From Mycobacterium sp. AT1 (GTDB lineage Bacteria > Actinomycetota > Actinomycetes > Mycobacteriales > Mycobacteriaceae): a DNA stretch of 64,000 nucleotides. The notes beneath the pieces are model-generated. The model was not told the DNA's origin. It worked only from the letters and a program-made list of their open reading frames with translations, and searched no databases. Every line of letters begins with the position of its first letter. Within the stretch, counting starts at the first letter, position 1. The stretch is taken from NCBI RefSeq assembly GCF_002043095.1, contig NZ_MVOC01000012.1, positions 46,647-110,646 on the forward strand, read 5' to 3'. The translations under genes were made by a program, and so were the position numbers. This document shows positions 46,859 to 59,532 of the stretch, one piece after another.

Positions 46859-47610
46859 CCGTCGACCTCAACGCCGACCTCGGCGAGGGTTTCGGGGTGT
46901 GGCAACTCGGCGACGACGACGCCATGCTCGAGGTGGTCACCAGCGCCAACGTGGCGTGCGGCTTCCACGCAGGCGACCCGGCCGGCTTGGCGACGGTGTG
47001 TCGAGCCGCAGCCCGCCGCGGCGTCCGGATCGGAGCACAGGTGAGCTACCGCGACCTACATGGGTTCGGCAGACGCTACATCGACATGGCAGCCGACGAT
47101 CTCATCGCCGACGTGATCTACCAGATCGGCGCCCTCCAGGCCCTGGCCGCCGCCGCCGGATCCACGGTCAGCTACGTCAAACCCCATGGCGCGCTGTACA
47201 ACACGATCGTCCACGACGAGGGTCAAGCCGACGCGGTCGCCAAGGCGGTGCACGCCGTCGACCCGGGTCTGGCCGTGCTGGGGCTGGCTGGTTCCGCGTT
47301 CTTCTCCGCAGCCGGCGCCCTCGGCCTGCGCACCGTCGCCGAGGCCTTCGCCGACCGGGCCTACCAACCCGACGGACGGCTGGTCTCGCGCCGCGAACCC
47401 GGCGCAGTCCTCGACGACGCGGAGGCCATCGCCGCCCGGGTGTCCTCGATGGTCGGGCGCGGCACAGTCGAGGCAGCCGACGGGACGACCATCCCCATCA
47501 TCGCGGAATCTGTGTGCGTGCACGGAGATTCACCGGGCGCCGTGCGCAGCGCCACGGCAGTCCGCGCCCGCTTGGCCGCCGACGGGGTCGTCGTGAAGGC
47601 GTTCACCTGA
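46846..47610 (+). CDS. pxpA: LamB/YcsF family protein, 5-oxoprolinase subunit A
   Basis: A 254-residue PxpA-type protein with [11 protein letters not shown] at the start, [14 protein letters not shown] near 36, [15 protein letters not shown] near 65 and [10 protein letters not shown] near 105. PxpA works with PxpB and PxpC in ATP-dependent 5-oxoproline hydrolysis, but neither partner is in the window. GTG 46846 overlaps the BluB end by 13 bp. The stop overlaps the next ATG by one base (TGATG). Confidence 0.87.
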   Translation: MSPVTVDLNADLGEGFGVWQLGDDDAMLEVVTSANVACGFHAGDPAGLATVCRAAARRGVRIGAQVSYRDLHGFGRRYIDMAADDLIADVIYQIGALQALAAAAGSTVSYVKPHGALYNTIVHDEGQADAVAKAVHAVDPGLAVLGLAGSAFFSAAGALGLRTVAEAFADRAYQPDGRLVSRREPGAVLDDAEAIAARVSSMVGRGTVEAADGTTIPIIAESVCVHGDSPGAVRSATAVRARLAADGVVVKAFT

Positions 47611-48520
47611 TGCGTCTCAAGCTCGGCCGGCCGAACCTCGCCGACTACAGTCGGTACTTCGACCAACCGCCTGCGACGTGCCAGTCGCCGCTGACCGTGA
47701 CGTGGGCGGGCGTGACCACCCTCCTCGTCGACGACGGCCAGTCGGCTTTGCTGACCGACGGATTCTTCACCCGCCCAAGACTTCTCACCGTCGGCCTCCG
47801 GAAGCTGGCCCCCTCACTACCCCGCATCGACGGATGCCTGGCCCGCCTCGGAGTCGAACGCCTTGAGGCCGTCCTGCCCGTCCACACCCACTTCGACCAC
47901 GCGATGGATTCGGCGGTGGTGGCCCAGCGCACGGGCGCGAAGCTCGTCGGCGGCACGTCGGCGGCTCAGCTAGGCCGCGGGGCGGGACTGCCAGAAGACC
48001 AACTCGTGGTCGTCACCCCGGGTGCACCAATGTCGTTGGGGGCGTTCGACGTAACCCTCGTCGTCGGCAACCACTGTCCGCCCGACCGGTTCCCCGGCAC
48101 CATCACCGAACCACCGGTCCCGCCGGTGCGGGCCTCGGCGTACCGGTGCGGCGAGGCGTGGTCGACGCTGATCCACCACCGCCCAACCGACAGACGCCTC
48201 CTCGTCGTCGGCAGCGCAGGCTTCGTCCCCGGCGGACTGCGAGGACAGCGGGCCGACGTCGTCTACCTCGGCGTCGGACAGCTGGGGCTGCAGCCCGAGC
48301 GCTACCTCCGCGACTACTGGGACGAGGCGGTGCGCGCAGTGGGCGCCAGGCGCGTCGTCCTGGTCCACTGGGACGACTTCTTCGGCCCACTCCGGGAACC
48401 GGTGCGCGCGCTGCCATACGCGGCCGACGACCTCGACGCGTCGATGCGAGTGTTGGCCCGGCTGGCGACCGAAGACGCTGTGGCACTGCACCTCCCCGCA
48501 CCATGGGAGCGCGCCGACCC

Positions 48521-48530
<10 letters not shown>
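47610..48530 (+). CDS. MBL-fold metal-dependent hydrolase
   Basis: A 306-residue metallo-beta-lactamase-fold protein. The metal motif is HTHFDHAMD near residue 92 (HxHxDH-like); a second histidine appears in VVGNHCPPD near 151 and another in VLVHWDDFFG near 252. ATG 47610 is coupled to pxpA. The next gene starts within its last 10 bp or upstream. I recall Rv3577 as the M. tuberculosis gene at this position, next to arsB2. Substrate unknown. Confidence 0.8.
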
Positions 48531-49768
<1,238 letters not shown>

Positions 49769-49804
49769 CTTGCTGGTGACCTTCCGAACCGAACGAGGTG
49801 ATCG

Positions 49805-51058
49805 TTGACGACGCACGTGATGCCGTCACGCCAGTCGTTGCGCGCGCTGGACGCCGTCAACTTCTTCCTGGCCGACGTCCGCGACGGATTGGGCCCCTAC
49901 CTCGCGATCTATCTCCTCGCGGTCCGCGGACCCGAACACGGCTGGAACGAGGCCACGGTCGGCTCGGTGATCACCATCGCCGGCGTCGTCGGACTCCTCT
50001 CCCAGACCCCGGCGGGCATCCTGATCGACCGGATCAAGAACCGGCGGGCGATCATCGTCGTCGCCGCCCTTGCCGTCACCGTCAGCTCGCTGGTGCTGCC
50101 CTTCGTCAGCGGGTTCGCGTTGATCGCGATCAGCCAGTCGGTGGCGTCCCTCGCCGCCGCGGTGTTCGCCCCGGCGATCGCAGCCGTCACCCTCGGTCTG
50201 ATGGGACCGCGGATGTTCGCGCCAAGAGTCGGCCGCAACGAGGCGTTCAACCACGCGGGCAACGCCACCGCCGCGGGCGTCGCCGCCCTTCTCGCCTGGT
50301 CGCTCGGCCCGGTGGTGGTGTTCTGGCTGATGGGCGTGCTTGCCGTGCTCAGCGTCGTGGCCACCACGCGCATCCGCGGCGACGAGATCGACGACGAACT
50401 GGCCCGCGGCCTCACCCCCGACGACGACGGGAAGTCCGTCGGCGCCTGGACCACGCTGGTGACCAACCGCCCGCTGCTGATCTTCGCGATCATCGCGTTC
50501 ACCTTTCACCTCGCCAACGCTGCGATGCTCACCTCGGTCAGCCAGCTCCTGACCCGCGTCGTCGGAAAGGACAGCGCCACGTCCCTGGTCGCGTTGTGCA
50601 TTCTGGCCGCGCAGCTGGTCATGGTCCCGGTGGCGATCGTGGTCGGCCGCAAGGCCGACGTCTGGGGCCGAAAACCGATCTTCCTGGTCGCGTTCGCGGT
50701 GCTGACGGCTCGCGGCCTGCTCTACACGGTGTCCGACAACGCGGCGTGGCTGCTGGCCGTGCAGGCACTCGACGGCATCGGTGCGGGCATCTTCGGGGCG
50801 CTGTTCCCCATCGTGATCGCCGACCTGACCCGAGGAACAGGACGGTTCAACGTGGCCCAGGGCGCGGTGTCGACCGTGCAGGGCGTCGGCGCCGCCCTCA
50901 GCGCGACGGTCGCCGGGTTCGTCATCGTCACCGAGGGATACACGATCGCGTTCTGGACGCTGGCAGCCGTGGCCGCCGTCGGCTTGGTCCTCTACGCCCG
51001 CTTCATGCCGGAGACCAAGTCGGAAGGCGTTGGTCACGCACCGTCGGCCGACTCGTAG
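49805..51058 (+). CDS. MFS transporter, drug-efflux type
   Basis: A 417-residue twelve-helix MFS protein. LSQTPAGILIDRIKNRRA fills the loop 2-3 position, and GRKADVWGRKPIFLVAF the loop 8-9 position. TTG 49805 is preferred because GAGGTGATC precedes it; GTG 49817 and ATG 49820 are alternatives without a ribosome binding site. It converges with a TetR gene, overlapping it by 25 bp. Substrate unknown. Confidence 0.85.
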   Translation: MTTHVMPSRQSLRALDAVNFFLADVRDGLGPYLAIYLLAVRGPEHGWNEATVGSVITIAGVVGLLSQTPAGILIDRIKNRRAIIVVAALAVTVSSLVLPFVSGFALIAISQSVASLAAAVFAPAIAAVTLGLMGPRMFAPRVGRNEAFNHAGNATAAGVAALLAWSLGPVVVFWLMGVLAVLSVVATTRIRGDEIDDELARGLTPDDDGKSVGAWTTLVTNRPLLIFAIIAFTFHLANAAMLTSVSQLLTRVVGKDSATSLVALCILAAQLVMVPVAIVVGRKADVWGRKPIFLVAFAVLTARGLLYTVSDNAAWLLAVQALDGIGAGIFGALFPIVIADLTRGTGRFNVAQGAVSTVQGVGAALSATVAGFVIVTEGYTIAFWTLAAVAAVGLVLYARFMPETKSEGVGHAPSADS

Positions 51059-51660
51059 ACGTAGTGAACGAGCAGCTGGCTCAGCTCGTCGACGAAGCGG
51101 TCGACGGGAATCGGTGGGCGGTCGACGGTGTAGCGGATCGCCAACTGGGTGGTGGTTTGCACCACGAACCACGAGGCGGTGTCGAGGTCGTCATGCCGAA
51201 GCCGGCTGCTATTGGCGAGCAGTTGGTGGTAGACCAGGTCGCGGCCACGGGCTAGGAGCGCAGCCAGGACGTCGGTCTCACCGAAGCGGGGCACCTGTTC
51301 GACGGCGATCCGCAGCAGATCGGCTTGGGCGGCGAGGGCGTTGACCAGAGTGGTGAGTGCCACCCTGGTGCCCTCCTCGGGTGAGCGTCCCGTCATGCTT
51401 CGGAAGACGGTCGAGATGTTCGCGCTGACGTCTTCGGCAAGGCGGTTCACCACCGCAGCGGTGATGGCGTCCTTGTCGGTGAAGTACTGGTAGAGCGAGC
51501 CCGGGCTGACCCCTGCCGCCCGCGCGATGCGGTTGGTGGACGCGCCGTCGTACCCGTACGCGATCAGTACGCGAGCGCCGGCCTCCAAGATGCGTTCCAC
51601 CGTGGCGCGCGACCGCTCCTGTCGCGGGAGTTTTCGCGGGCCGGAGCGGACGACGGACAT
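51034..51660 (-). CDS. TetR-family transcriptional regulator
   Basis: A 208-residue TetR regulator. The HTH lies near residues 36-56 with GVSPGSLYQYFTDKD. ATG 51660 (MSVVRSG) is preferred over an upstream start that would cross the probable operator. Divergent from the DUF7064-like/dikinase operon, its likely target. The 3' end overlaps the MFS gene in antisense. Confidence 0.85.
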   Translation of the reverse strand: MSVVRSGPRKLPRQERSRATVERILEAGARVLIAYGYDGASTNRIARAAGVSPGSLYQYFTDKDAITAAVVNRLAEDVSANISTVFRSMTGRSPEEGTRVALTTLVNALAAQADLLRIAVEQVPRFGETDVLAALLARGRDLVYHQLLANSSRLRHDDLDTASWFVVQTTTQLAIRYTVDRPPIPVDRFVDELSQLLVHYVYESADGA

Positions 51661-51691
51661 CGGAGAAGTGTGGCACGGAACGCGAATTGAA

Positions 51692-51705
51692 AGCGAGCTA
51701 TCGCT
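51692..51705. promoter_or_regulatory. Putative TetR operator
   Basis: AGCGA GCTA TCGCT is an inverted repeat with 5-bp arms. It lies 32 bp from the TetR start and 18 bp from the DUF7064-like start, in the 62-bp divergent gap. Confidence 0.45.
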
Positions 51706-51722
51706 CACGTTTGACTGGAGTC

Positions 51723-52688
51723 ATGGTCAACCTCATCGCAGCGGCCGACGAAGAGCTGCATACACCCGGTGCCGCGCCGCACTGGCAGGAGAGCTTCTAC
51801 TTCAATTGGGTCGACGTCGAGCGCGAAGCGCTGGGCTTCGCCCGCCTTGGCTACCGATTCGCTCAGCGGCAGGCCGACGCGGTGGTCGTCACCATGCGCG
51901 ACGGCCGGCGGGAGTTCGTCTACGGAGCCGTCGACGTACCCATCCAGGGAGACCCCCTGGCCTTGCGCTGCGCCGACGGCCTTACCGTCGGCCGGCTGAC
52001 CTTCCGAATGACCGAACCGCTGCAGCATTGGGAGCTCACCCTGGCTGGCCGCGACGGACTCAACCTGGCGTGGACGGCGTCTGCACCGGCCTTCGACTTC
52101 GGCCACAACGGCTCCGAAGTCATCGCACACCGTCACTTCGAACACCCCGGGGTCATCGCCGGCCGGTCCGTCATCCGGGGCCACGAACACCGGATCACCG
52201 GGTTCGGGACTCGCGACAAGTCGTGGGGCCCACGGGACTGGGCAGGCATCTCCGGCTGGGATTGGATCTCCGCGCAGTTCGGCAACGAGTTGGCGTTCAC
52301 CGTGACGCAAACGTTCGCTGACGGCCAGCCCATGCAGTCGGGCTTCGTCAGCCGCCGCGGCCGCACGACTGCCGTGGCCAGCTTCGAGCTGCGCTACACC
52401 TCCAGCGGCGAACACAGCGCGCGCGACGCCAAACTGACGATCGTCGACGACGAGGGTGCGACGTTCCACGTCAGCGGCCGCGGGATCAGTCAGGTTCCGT
52501 TGTTCAAGACCGGGATGATGCTCCACGAGACGCACACCCGGTTCGAGGCCCGACTGGACGACGGATCGCGGCTGAGCGGTGCCGGCGTAGTGGAGCACAC
52601 CTGGCACGCGGGGTCACGCGAACTGCTCCGACGGCTGCCGACGCTGCTTCCCGTCGCCGCGGACGCACTGAGGTCGAGGCTCCGATGA
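51723..52688 (+). CDS. DUF7064-like protein (GxRDxSWGPRDW family)
   Basis: A 321-residue soluble protein without transmembrane helices. The family hallmark GTRDKSWGPRDWAG is near residue 170, with several histidines and aromatics (HRHFEHPG, GHEH, GVVEHTWHAG) on beta-rich sequence like that of AttH/carotenoid-hydratase folds. No known catalytic assignment. ATG 51723 has GGAG just upstream; a TTG at 51687 would cross the operator. The stop overlaps the dikinase ATG as ATGA, so the two are co-translated and probably act on the same compound. Confidence 0.7.
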   Translation: MVNLIAAADEELHTPGAAPHWQESFYFNWVDVEREALGFARLGYRFAQRQADAVVVTMRDGRREFVYGAVDVPIQGDPLALRCADGLTVGRLTFRMTEPLQHWELTLAGRDGLNLAWTASAPAFDFGHNGSEVIAHRHFEHPGVIAGRSVIRGHEHRITGFGTRDKSWGPRDWAGISGWDWISAQFGNELAFTVTQTFADGQPMQSGFVSRRGRTTAVASFELRYTSSGEHSARDAKLTIVDDEGATFHVSGRGISQVPLFKTGMMLHETHTRFEARLDDGSRLSGAGVVEHTWHAGSRELLRRLPTLLPVAADALRSRLR

Positions 52689-55213
52689 TCATTGCGCTGC
52701 AACCCGATACCGACGCTGACGCCGAGGTGATCGGCGGCAAGGGGCAGGGTTTGCTCCGGCTGCTGGCGGCGGGATTGCCCGTACCCGAGGCGTGGTGCAT
52801 CACCGCCGACACGTCGCTCGACGCGGTTGCCCGCGACACGTGTCTGGACAACGAATTGGCACACTGGTGGTCCGACGTCGTCGACCTGTTCCCTGGAACG
52901 CCCTGGGCAGTACGCAGTTCGGCCGTCTCCGAGGACCTCGCCGACGCGTCCTTCGCAGGCGTGTACGAGACGGTTCTCGGCGTCGACTCCCTCGACGGCA
53001 TCCGTGACGCGGTCCGCCAGTGCTGGGCATCCCTCGGCGGCCAGCGCGCCACCACCTATCGCGACGAGCACGGCAAGTCCGGCGGCATGGCGTTGATCCT
53101 GCAGCGGATGATCGCCCCCGACGTCGCAGGGGTGCTACTGACGGCAAACCCGTTGCGGCCGTTCGCCTCCGAAATCGTCATCGACGCGGCCTGGGGGTTG
53201 GGCGAGACGGTGGTCTCCGGTCGCACCGACCCGGACAACTTCGTCCTGGATCGCAGCACCGGTGTCACCCGCAGCCGCCAGCTGGGCGGCAAGGCGCTGG
53301 AGGCCGTCTGGGACCGCGGTGTCCACGAGCGTGACGTCGATGCCGACCGACGGGGCCAATTCTGCTTGACGGCAACGCAATTGACTGACCTGCACGCGCT
53401 GTCGAAGACCGTGTCCGAGCGCATCGGTCCACGCCGCGACCTGGAGTGGGCCATTGCGGGCGGACGGCTGTTCGCGCTGCAGGACCGGCCCATCACCAAC
53501 CTGCCCAACCCGGATCCCGTGGACGTGTGGTCGCGTCGGTTCGGCGACGAGTATCTCTCCGACTGCATGCTGCCACTGCCGGAGGATCTGATGCTGCCCT
53601 GGATCGTCGAGATGAGCATGAAGGAGATGGCCGCCCTGCAGGGCCGCCGCGACATGGCGGCGATGTCTCCGGTTCGCCTGCACCACGGCTACAGCTACTT
53701 CAGCGGTGCGTACTTCGTCGAGGGCCTGCGGATGCTGCCGAGGTCGATGCGGTCCAACGGTGCCGACCAGTGGTTCCCGCCCGTGGTCCTGGACCGGGTC
53801 CGGGACGCCCGATGGGATCCCCGCTTCCTCGTCGGCTTCGTGTTGGCCCCGTGGCGGGACCGCGGACGCAGCGGACTTCGAGGCAACCTGGTCGCCTTGG
53901 AACGCCATTGCGCGGCAATCGAACACCGCATCGTCCCCAAGCTGACCCAGGACTACGGAACGCTCGGCGACGACGAGTGGCGTCGCCAGTACGACGAGGT
54001 CAACGCCTTCGGTGAGGAGCACTTTCGGATCGTGCGTTGGGGCATGACCATCTACAACGGCTTTCTTCATGCGCTACTGGAACGGCTGTTGGCGAGCTGG
54101 TGTGGTGACGACTCCGGCGAGCTGTACCAGAACGTCATCGGCGGACTGGACGATACGAAGACGGCCACCATCAACACCGAGATCGTCCGCCTTGCCCAAT
54201 TGGCGCTCGACGATGGCGAGCTCGCAGACTCCATACGAACCGGCGGGACCTATCACGACGCCCGCGAGAGCACCGCGGACGCAGAGTTCTGGCGGCGCTA
54301 CGACGAATTCCTCGCTCGCCACGGGCACCGATCCGACAGCCGCGACATCGGCAGGCCCCGGTGGCGAGAGCAACCGCACCTCATCCTCGAACTCGTCCGC
54401 GCCCAATTGCGCGCGACGGATACCGCTGCACCACAGTCGAATTCATCTCACGACCGCCGAATCGCCGCCGAAGCAGCCGCCCTGGCCGAACTCCGCAGAG
54501 GACCGGCGAGATGGGTGCGGGCTCCAATCCTGATCCGACTGATGACACTGGTCCAGGACTACACGCGGTATCGCGAGAACCAGCGCTACCACCTCGACTA
54601 CCTGCTCACCCACCTCCGCGCACTAGTTCTCGAGCAGGCCGCACGCCTGGTGCGGCGCGGAATGCTCGCCGACCGCGACGACGTATTCCTGCTGCACGGC
54701 GCCGAGTTCTTCTCGGCAATCTCCGGGGGTGGGGCCGGCGTCGACCTGAGTGGCGAGCTCGACATCAGGCGCCGCGAATTCGCCCGCAATACCGGCCGGT
54801 TACCCGCCACCTACCTCTTCGACGACGTCGAGACAGAGGTGCACGACGAATCGTCGGCCGGGTACGCGGATCTGCCGGAGGGTTCGATCGCCGGCACCGC
54901 GTTCTGCCGCGGCCAAGCCAGCGGCCGAGCCCGGGTCGTGCACACGTTGTCCGATCTCGGAAGGGTCGAAGCCGGCGACGTCCTCGTCGCCCCCAACATC
55001 GACCCGGGCTGGACCAGCGTCTTCCCGCTACTGTCGGGGCTCGTCGTCGAAACCGGTGGAAAGCTGAGCCATGGCGCCATCCTGTCCCGCGAATACGGCA
55101 TCCCGGCCGTCGGGGGAATCACCGGCGCCACCACCGTGATCGCCGATCGGGCCGACGTCGCCGTGGACGGACACCGAGGAACCGTCACCCTCGGTCCGGA
55201 CGAAGGCTCCTAG
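52685..55213 (+). CDS. Rifampin-phosphotransferase-like dikinase (PPDK/PEP-synthase ATP-grasp plus swivelling His domain)
   Basis: An 842-residue protein. An N-terminal PPDK-type ATP-grasp domain (about 1-300) has GGKGQGL with Lys19, [19 protein letters not shown] with Arg77, and [10 protein letters not shown] near 285. The middle (about 300-710) is mostly helical and divergent. The C-terminus (about 720-842) is a PEP-utiliser swivelling domain with catalytic His796 in [19 protein letters not shown]. The PEP/pyruvate TIM-barrel of PPDK is absent. This order and length fit rifampin phosphotransferase, in which the middle domain binds the drug; here the substrate is unknown. Its stop shares a CTAG with the convergent rlmB stop. 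Confidence 0.8.
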   Translation: MIIALQPDTDADAEVIGGKGQGLLRLLAAGLPVPEAWCITADTSLDAVARDTCLDNELAHWWSDVVDLFPGTPWAVRSSAVSEDLADASFAGVYETVLGVDSLDGIRDAVRQCWASLGGQRATTYRDEHGKSGGMALILQRMIAPDVAGVLLTANPLRPFASEIVIDAAWGLGETVVSGRTDPDNFVLDRSTGVTRSRQLGGKALEAVWDRGVHERDVDADRRGQFCLTATQLTDLHALSKTVSERIGPRRDLEWAIAGGRLFALQDRPITNLPNPDPVDVWSRRFGDEYLSDCMLPLPEDLMLPWIVEMSMKEMAALQGRRDMAAMSPVRLHHGYSYFSGAYFVEGLRMLPRSMRSNGADQWFPPVVLDRVRDARWDPRFLVGFVLAPWRDRGRSGLRGNLVALERHCAAIEHRIVPKLTQDYGTLGDDEWRRQYDEVNAFGEEHFRIVRWGMTIYNGFLHALLERLLASWCGDDSGELYQNVIGGLDDTKTATINTEIVRLAQLALDDGELADSIRTGGTYHDARESTADAEFWRRYDEFLARHGHRSDSRDIGRPRWREQPHLILELVRAQLRATDTAAPQSNSSHDRRIAAEAAALAELRRGPARWVRAPILIRLMTLVQDYTRYRENQRYHLDYLLTHLRALVLEQAARLVRRGMLADRDDVFLLHGAEFFSAISGGGAGVDLSGELDIRRREFARNTGRLPATYLFDDVETEVHDESSAGYADLPEGSIAGTAFCRGQASGRARVVHTLSDLGRVEAGDVLVAPNIDPGWTSVFPLLSGLVVETGGKLSHGAILSREYGIPAVGGITGATTVIADRADVAVDGHRGTVTLGPDEGS

Positions 55214-56148
55214 CGACGCTGCCTGGCGATCTCCGCCAGTACCACACCCGCGGCCACCGAGGCGTTCAACGACTCCGTCGGTCCCGCCATCGGGATGGAC
55301 ACGATCGCGTCGCAGTTCTCCCGCACCAAGCGGGACAGGCCCTTGCCCTCGGAGCCGACCACGACGACCATCGGACCGCTCGCGTCGACCTCGTCGAGCT
55401 GGGTGTCACCACCGGCGTCCAGACCCACCACCAGCAGGCCCTCGTCCTTCCAGCTCTGCAGCGTGCGGGTCAGGTTGGTGGCCCGCCCGACGCGAAGCCG
55501 CGCGGCAGCGCCAGCACTGGTGCGCCACGCGACGGCCGTCACCGACGCCGACCGGCGTTGCGGGATGAGCACGCCGTGACCACCGAACGCGGCGACCGAC
55601 CTGACGATCGCACCCAGGTTCCGGGGATCGGAGATGTTGTCCAACGCCACCAGCAGAGCCGGCGTCGAATCCGCCTTGGCCACACGCAGCAAGTCGTCGG
55701 GATGGGCGTAGTTGTACGGCGGCACTTGCAGGGCGATGCCCTGGTGAAGACCGTTGGCGCTGAGCCGGTCCAGGTCGTGCTTCTGCACCTCGAGGATCGA
55801 GATGCCCTTGTCGGCCGCGCGCTGCACAGACTCGGTGAGGCGCTCGTCGGCTTCGGCTCCGAGCATCACCCACAGGGCGGTGGCCGGCACGCCGGCGCGC
55901 AAGCACTCCAATACGGGGTTGCGGCCGAGTACGACCTCGGTCTCGTCGGTCTTCTTGTGCCTCCCCTGGTCCTTGCGGGCCGCCGCGGCGGCCCGCTTTC
56001 CGGCGGGGTGGTGCGGCCGCGCACTCGCCGGCGGGGTGGCACCCTTGGCCTCCAACCCGCGCCTGCGGACACCGCCGGAGCCGATCGTCGGCCCCTTCTT
56101 GGTACCCGCCTTGCGTACCGCTCCACGTCGTTGGGAGTTGCCTGCCAT
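55210..56148 (-). CDS. rlmB: 23S rRNA 2'-O-ribose methyltransferase, SpoU/TrmH family (RlmB-like)
   Basis: A 312-residue SPOUT methyltransferase. Residues 1-75 form a basic, Lys/Arg-rich extension; a substrate-binding domain ([14 protein letters not shown]) follows. The knotted catalytic domain has [16 protein letters not shown] near 175, [11 protein letters not shown] near 265 and [17 protein letters not shown] near 290. It would methylate a guanosine 2'-OH in 23S rRNA. ATG 56148 shares one base with the cysS TAA. Matches Rv3579c. Confidence 0.93.
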   Translation of the reverse strand: MAGNSQRRGAVRKAGTKKGPTIGSGGVRRRGLEAKGATPPASARPHHPAGKRAAAAARKDQGRHKKTDETEVVLGRNPVLECLRAGVPATALWVMLGAEADERLTESVQRAADKGISILEVQKHDLDRLSANGLHQGIALQVPPYNYAHPDDLLRVAKADSTPALLVALDNISDPRNLGAIVRSVAAFGGHGVLIPQRRSASVTAVAWRTSAGAAARLRVGRATNLTRTLQSWKDEGLLVVGLDAGGDTQLDEVDASGPMVVVVGSEGKGLSRLVRENCDAIVSIPMAGPTESLNASVAAGVVLAEIARQRR

Positions 56149-57554
56149 TATTTGTTGCTCCCGTCGACGAGCGCCCATTGTGGTCCGTCTGCGGTGTCGG
56201 TGACGTCGATGCCGGCCGCCTTGAGCCGATCGCGAATCTCGTCGGCCCTAGCCCAGTCTCGTTGTTCCCTGGCCTCCGCGCGACCCGCGAGCGCCCACTG
56301 GACCAGCTCGTCGATCGCTGCGAGGGCCGCCGACGTCTCGTCGCGCGATTCCCAGCGCTCGTCGAGCGGGTCGCAACCGAGGATGCCCATCATCGCCCGG
56401 ATGGACCTGGCGTGCCTCATCGCGGTCTCGTGGTCCCCCGCGTCCAGCGCACGATTGCCCTCGGCCCGCGCGGCGTGCACCTCGGCCAACGCGGCCGGGA
56501 CGGCCAGATCGTCGTCGAGCGCGGCGCCGAACTTCTCGGTCCAGTCGCCGGGAACGATCGTCCCCACCCGGTTGCGCACGCGGTGCAGGAACTCCTCGAT
56601 GCCGGTGTAAGCCTTCACCGCGTCCTGCAGGGCGTTCTCGGAGAACTCCAGCATCGACCGGTAGTGCGCCGAGCCGAGGTAGTACCGCAGTTCCGCGGCG
56701 CGAACCCGTTGCAGCACAGCGGGAATCGCCAACACGTTGCCGAGGGACTTGCTCATCTTCTCGCCACCCATGGTGACCCAGCCGTTGTGCATCCAGTACT
56801 GCGCGAAGCCGTCACCGGCCGCCCGTGCCTGCGCGATCTCGTTCTCGTGATGCGGAAACACCAAATCCATCCCACCGGCATGGATGTCGAACGCCGACCC
56901 GAGGTACGTTTCGCACATGGCGACGCACTCGGTGTGCCAGCCCGGGCGACCCGGGCCCCACGGCGTCGGCCACGACGGTTCGCCCGGCTTGGCGCCCTTC
57001 CACAGGGTGAAGTCACGCGGGTCGCGCTTGCCCGTCGCGACGCCCTCGCCCTGGTGCACGTCGTCGATCCGGTGGCCGGACAGCTGGCCGTAGTCGGGAT
57101 AGCTCAACACGTCGAAGTAGACGTCCCCGCCACCCGTATAGGCATGGCCTTCGGCGAGCAGCCGCTCGATCAGCTCGACCATCTGGGTGATGTGCCCGGT
57201 GGCGCGCGGCTCGGCCGACGGGGGCAGGACACCGAGGGCGTCGTATGCGGAGGTGAAGGCGCGCTCGAAGGTCGCCGCCCACTCCCACCACGGCCGGCCG
57301 GCGTCGGCAGCCTTGTTGAGGATCTTGTCGTCGATGTCGGTGACGTTGCGGATGAAGGCGACGTCGAAGCCCTTCGCCGTCAGCCAGCGACGCAGTACGT
57401 CGAACGCCACGCCACTGCGGACGTGGCCGATGTGTGGCAGACCCTGGACCGTGGCGCCGCAGAGATAGATGGACGCGTGTCCGTCGCGCAGGGGGACGAA
57501 GTCACGCACCACACCCGTCATGGTGTCGTGAATTCGCAGGGGCTGAACGGTCAC
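56148..57554 (-). CDS. cysS: Cysteinyl-tRNA synthetase
   Basis: A 468-residue class I synthetase with zinc-binding Cys in YLCGATVQG near 32, the HIGH motif PHIGHVRS near 41, [10 protein letters not shown] near 235 and the KMSKS motif near 268. It charges tRNA-Cys. GTG 57554 is preferred over an extension of 11 residues. Ends where rlmB begins and starts 29 bp after the ispF stop. Corresponds to Rv3580c. Confidence 0.96.
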   Translation of the reverse strand: MTVQPLRIHDTMTGVVRDFVPLRDGHASIYLCGATVQGLPHIGHVRSGVAFDVLRRWLTAKGFDVAFIRNVTDIDDKILNKAADAGRPWWEWAATFERAFTSAYDALGVLPPSAEPRATGHITQMVELIERLLAEGHAYTGGGDVYFDVLSYPDYGQLSGHRIDDVHQGEGVATGKRDPRDFTLWKGAKPGEPSWPTPWGPGRPGWHTECVAMCETYLGSAFDIHAGGMDLVFPHHENEIAQARAAGDGFAQYWMHNGWVTMGGEKMSKSLGNVLAIPAVLQRVRAAELRYYLGSAHYRSMLEFSENALQDAVKAYTGIEEFLHRVRNRVGTIVPGDWTEKFGAALDDDLAVPAALAEVHAARAEGNRALDAGDHETAMRHARSIRAMMGILGCDPLDERWESRDETSAALAAIDELVQWALAGRAEAREQRDWARADEIRDRLKAAGIDVTDTADGPQWALVDGSNK

Positions 57555-57583
57555 GACGGGCCAGCTTACCGGCCCGTCAGCCT

Positions 57584-58081
57584 TCAATCGTCCACACTAC
57601 TGTTCTGCTCCTCATCTTCCACGATCAGCACCGTCGCGATCGCGGCCAGACCTTCGCCCCGACCCGTCAGGCCGAGCCCGTCGGTGGTCGTCGCCGACAC
57701 CGACACCGGCGCGTCGAGCAGCTGAGAAAGAAGTTGTTGCGCCTCCGCGCGGCGCGGACCGATCTTCGGTCGATTTCCGATTACCTGAACGGCGGCGTTG
57801 CCGACGCGGAAGCCTTCGGCGCGGAGCAGCCCGGACACGTGGCGCAGCATGTCGGCGCCGCCGACGCCGCGCCATTCGGGACGGTCGGTTCCGAAGACGG
57901 AACCAAGATCGCCAAGACCGGCTGCGCTCAGCAGAGCGTCGCACAGCGCATGAGCCGCGACGTCTCCGTCGGAATGCCCAGCGCAGCCGTCGGCGTCATC
58001 GAAGGACAAGCACAGCAGCCAACACGGCCGCCCAGCTTGAATCGGGTGCACATCGGTACCCAGACCGATTCTCGGCACCAT
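57584..58081 (-). CDS. ispF: 2-C-methyl-D-erythritol 2,4-cyclodiphosphate synthase
   Basis: A 165-residue IspF. It has metal-binding GTDVHP at 8-13 and [21 protein letters not shown] near 35-55, plus the C-terminal [17 protein letters not shown]. It makes MEcPP in the non-mevalonate isoprenoid pathway. ATG 58081 lies only 17 bp after the carD stop; ispD, which precedes ispF in other mycobacteria, is not there. Corresponds to Rv3581c. Confidence 0.95.
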   Translation of the reverse strand: MVPRIGLGTDVHPIQAGRPCWLLCLSFDDADGCAGHSDGDVAAHALCDALLSAAGLGDLGSVFGTDRPEWRGVGGADMLRHVSGLLRAEGFRVGNAAVQVIGNRPKIGPRRAEAQQLLSQLLDAPVSVSATTTDGLGLTGRGEGLAAIATVLIVEDEEQNSSVDD

Positions 58082-58098
58082 GGAGCGCCCCTGAAAGG

Positions 58099-58892
<794 letters not shown>

Positions 58893-59486
58893 GTGACGCT
58901 CTCGAAAACGCGGACTTCCGCCGTCGCGCTGGCCGCTTGCGGCCTGTCGGCCGCCATCGTCCTGTCCGGCTGTAGCGCAGGGCAGATCTCCCAGTCGGCG
59001 TCGCAGCAGCCTGCCGTCAACGGCACCCTCGCCTGGGTCGGCGACCCCACCTCGGGAATCGCGCTTCGCAACGTGCACCTGCGCGCACCCCAGACCTCCG
59101 ACTACGTCCGGCCCGGCGGCGACGCCGAGTTGCTGTTCGTCGCCGTGAACGAATCGGCGGAGAAGGACGACCGGCTGGTGTCGATCACGTCCAGCGTCGG
59201 CACCGTAAGCCTCACCGGGAATCTCACCGTGCCCGCGGGGGGCACCCTGATCGTGGGGACGCCGGACGGCACGCCGAGCGCACTGGACGCCACCGAGGGC
59301 GCGAGCACCGTCGAGGCTTCCGTCCAGCTCACCGAGCCGATCAGCAACGGCCTCAACTACCCGTTCACCTTCACGTTCGAGCGCTCCGGCCAGACGGAGC
59401 TCAACGTGCCGATCTCCGCAGGGGAGACTCCGCGCCGCGAGGCAGCGGTCGAGGCGGGCTCCGAAGCCGACACGGGCGGCCACTGA
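58893..59486 (+). CDS. lpqE: LpqE, lipoprotein
   Basis: A 197-residue lipoprotein. The signal peptide ends in the lipobox VLSGC, with the lipidated cysteine at residue 27; the mature domain is beta-rich and ends in an acidic, Ala-rich tail. GTG 58893 follows AGGAGG by a few bases. Function unknown; in other mycobacteria lpqE also sits between carD and radA (Rv3584). Confidence 0.92.
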   Translation: MTLSKTRTSAVALAACGLSAAIVLSGCSAGQISQSASQQPAVNGTLAWVGDPTSGIALRNVHLRAPQTSDYVRPGGDAELLFVAVNESAEKDDRLVSITSSVGTVSLTGNLTVPAGGTLIVGTPDGTPSALDATEGASTVEASVQLTEPISNGLNYPFTFTFERSGQTELNVPISAGETPRREAAVEAGSEADTGGH

Positions 59487-59532
59487 CCTTCGCCGGCACC
59501 GTTCTGTCGGTGCCGACCGATACGGTCGGCAC

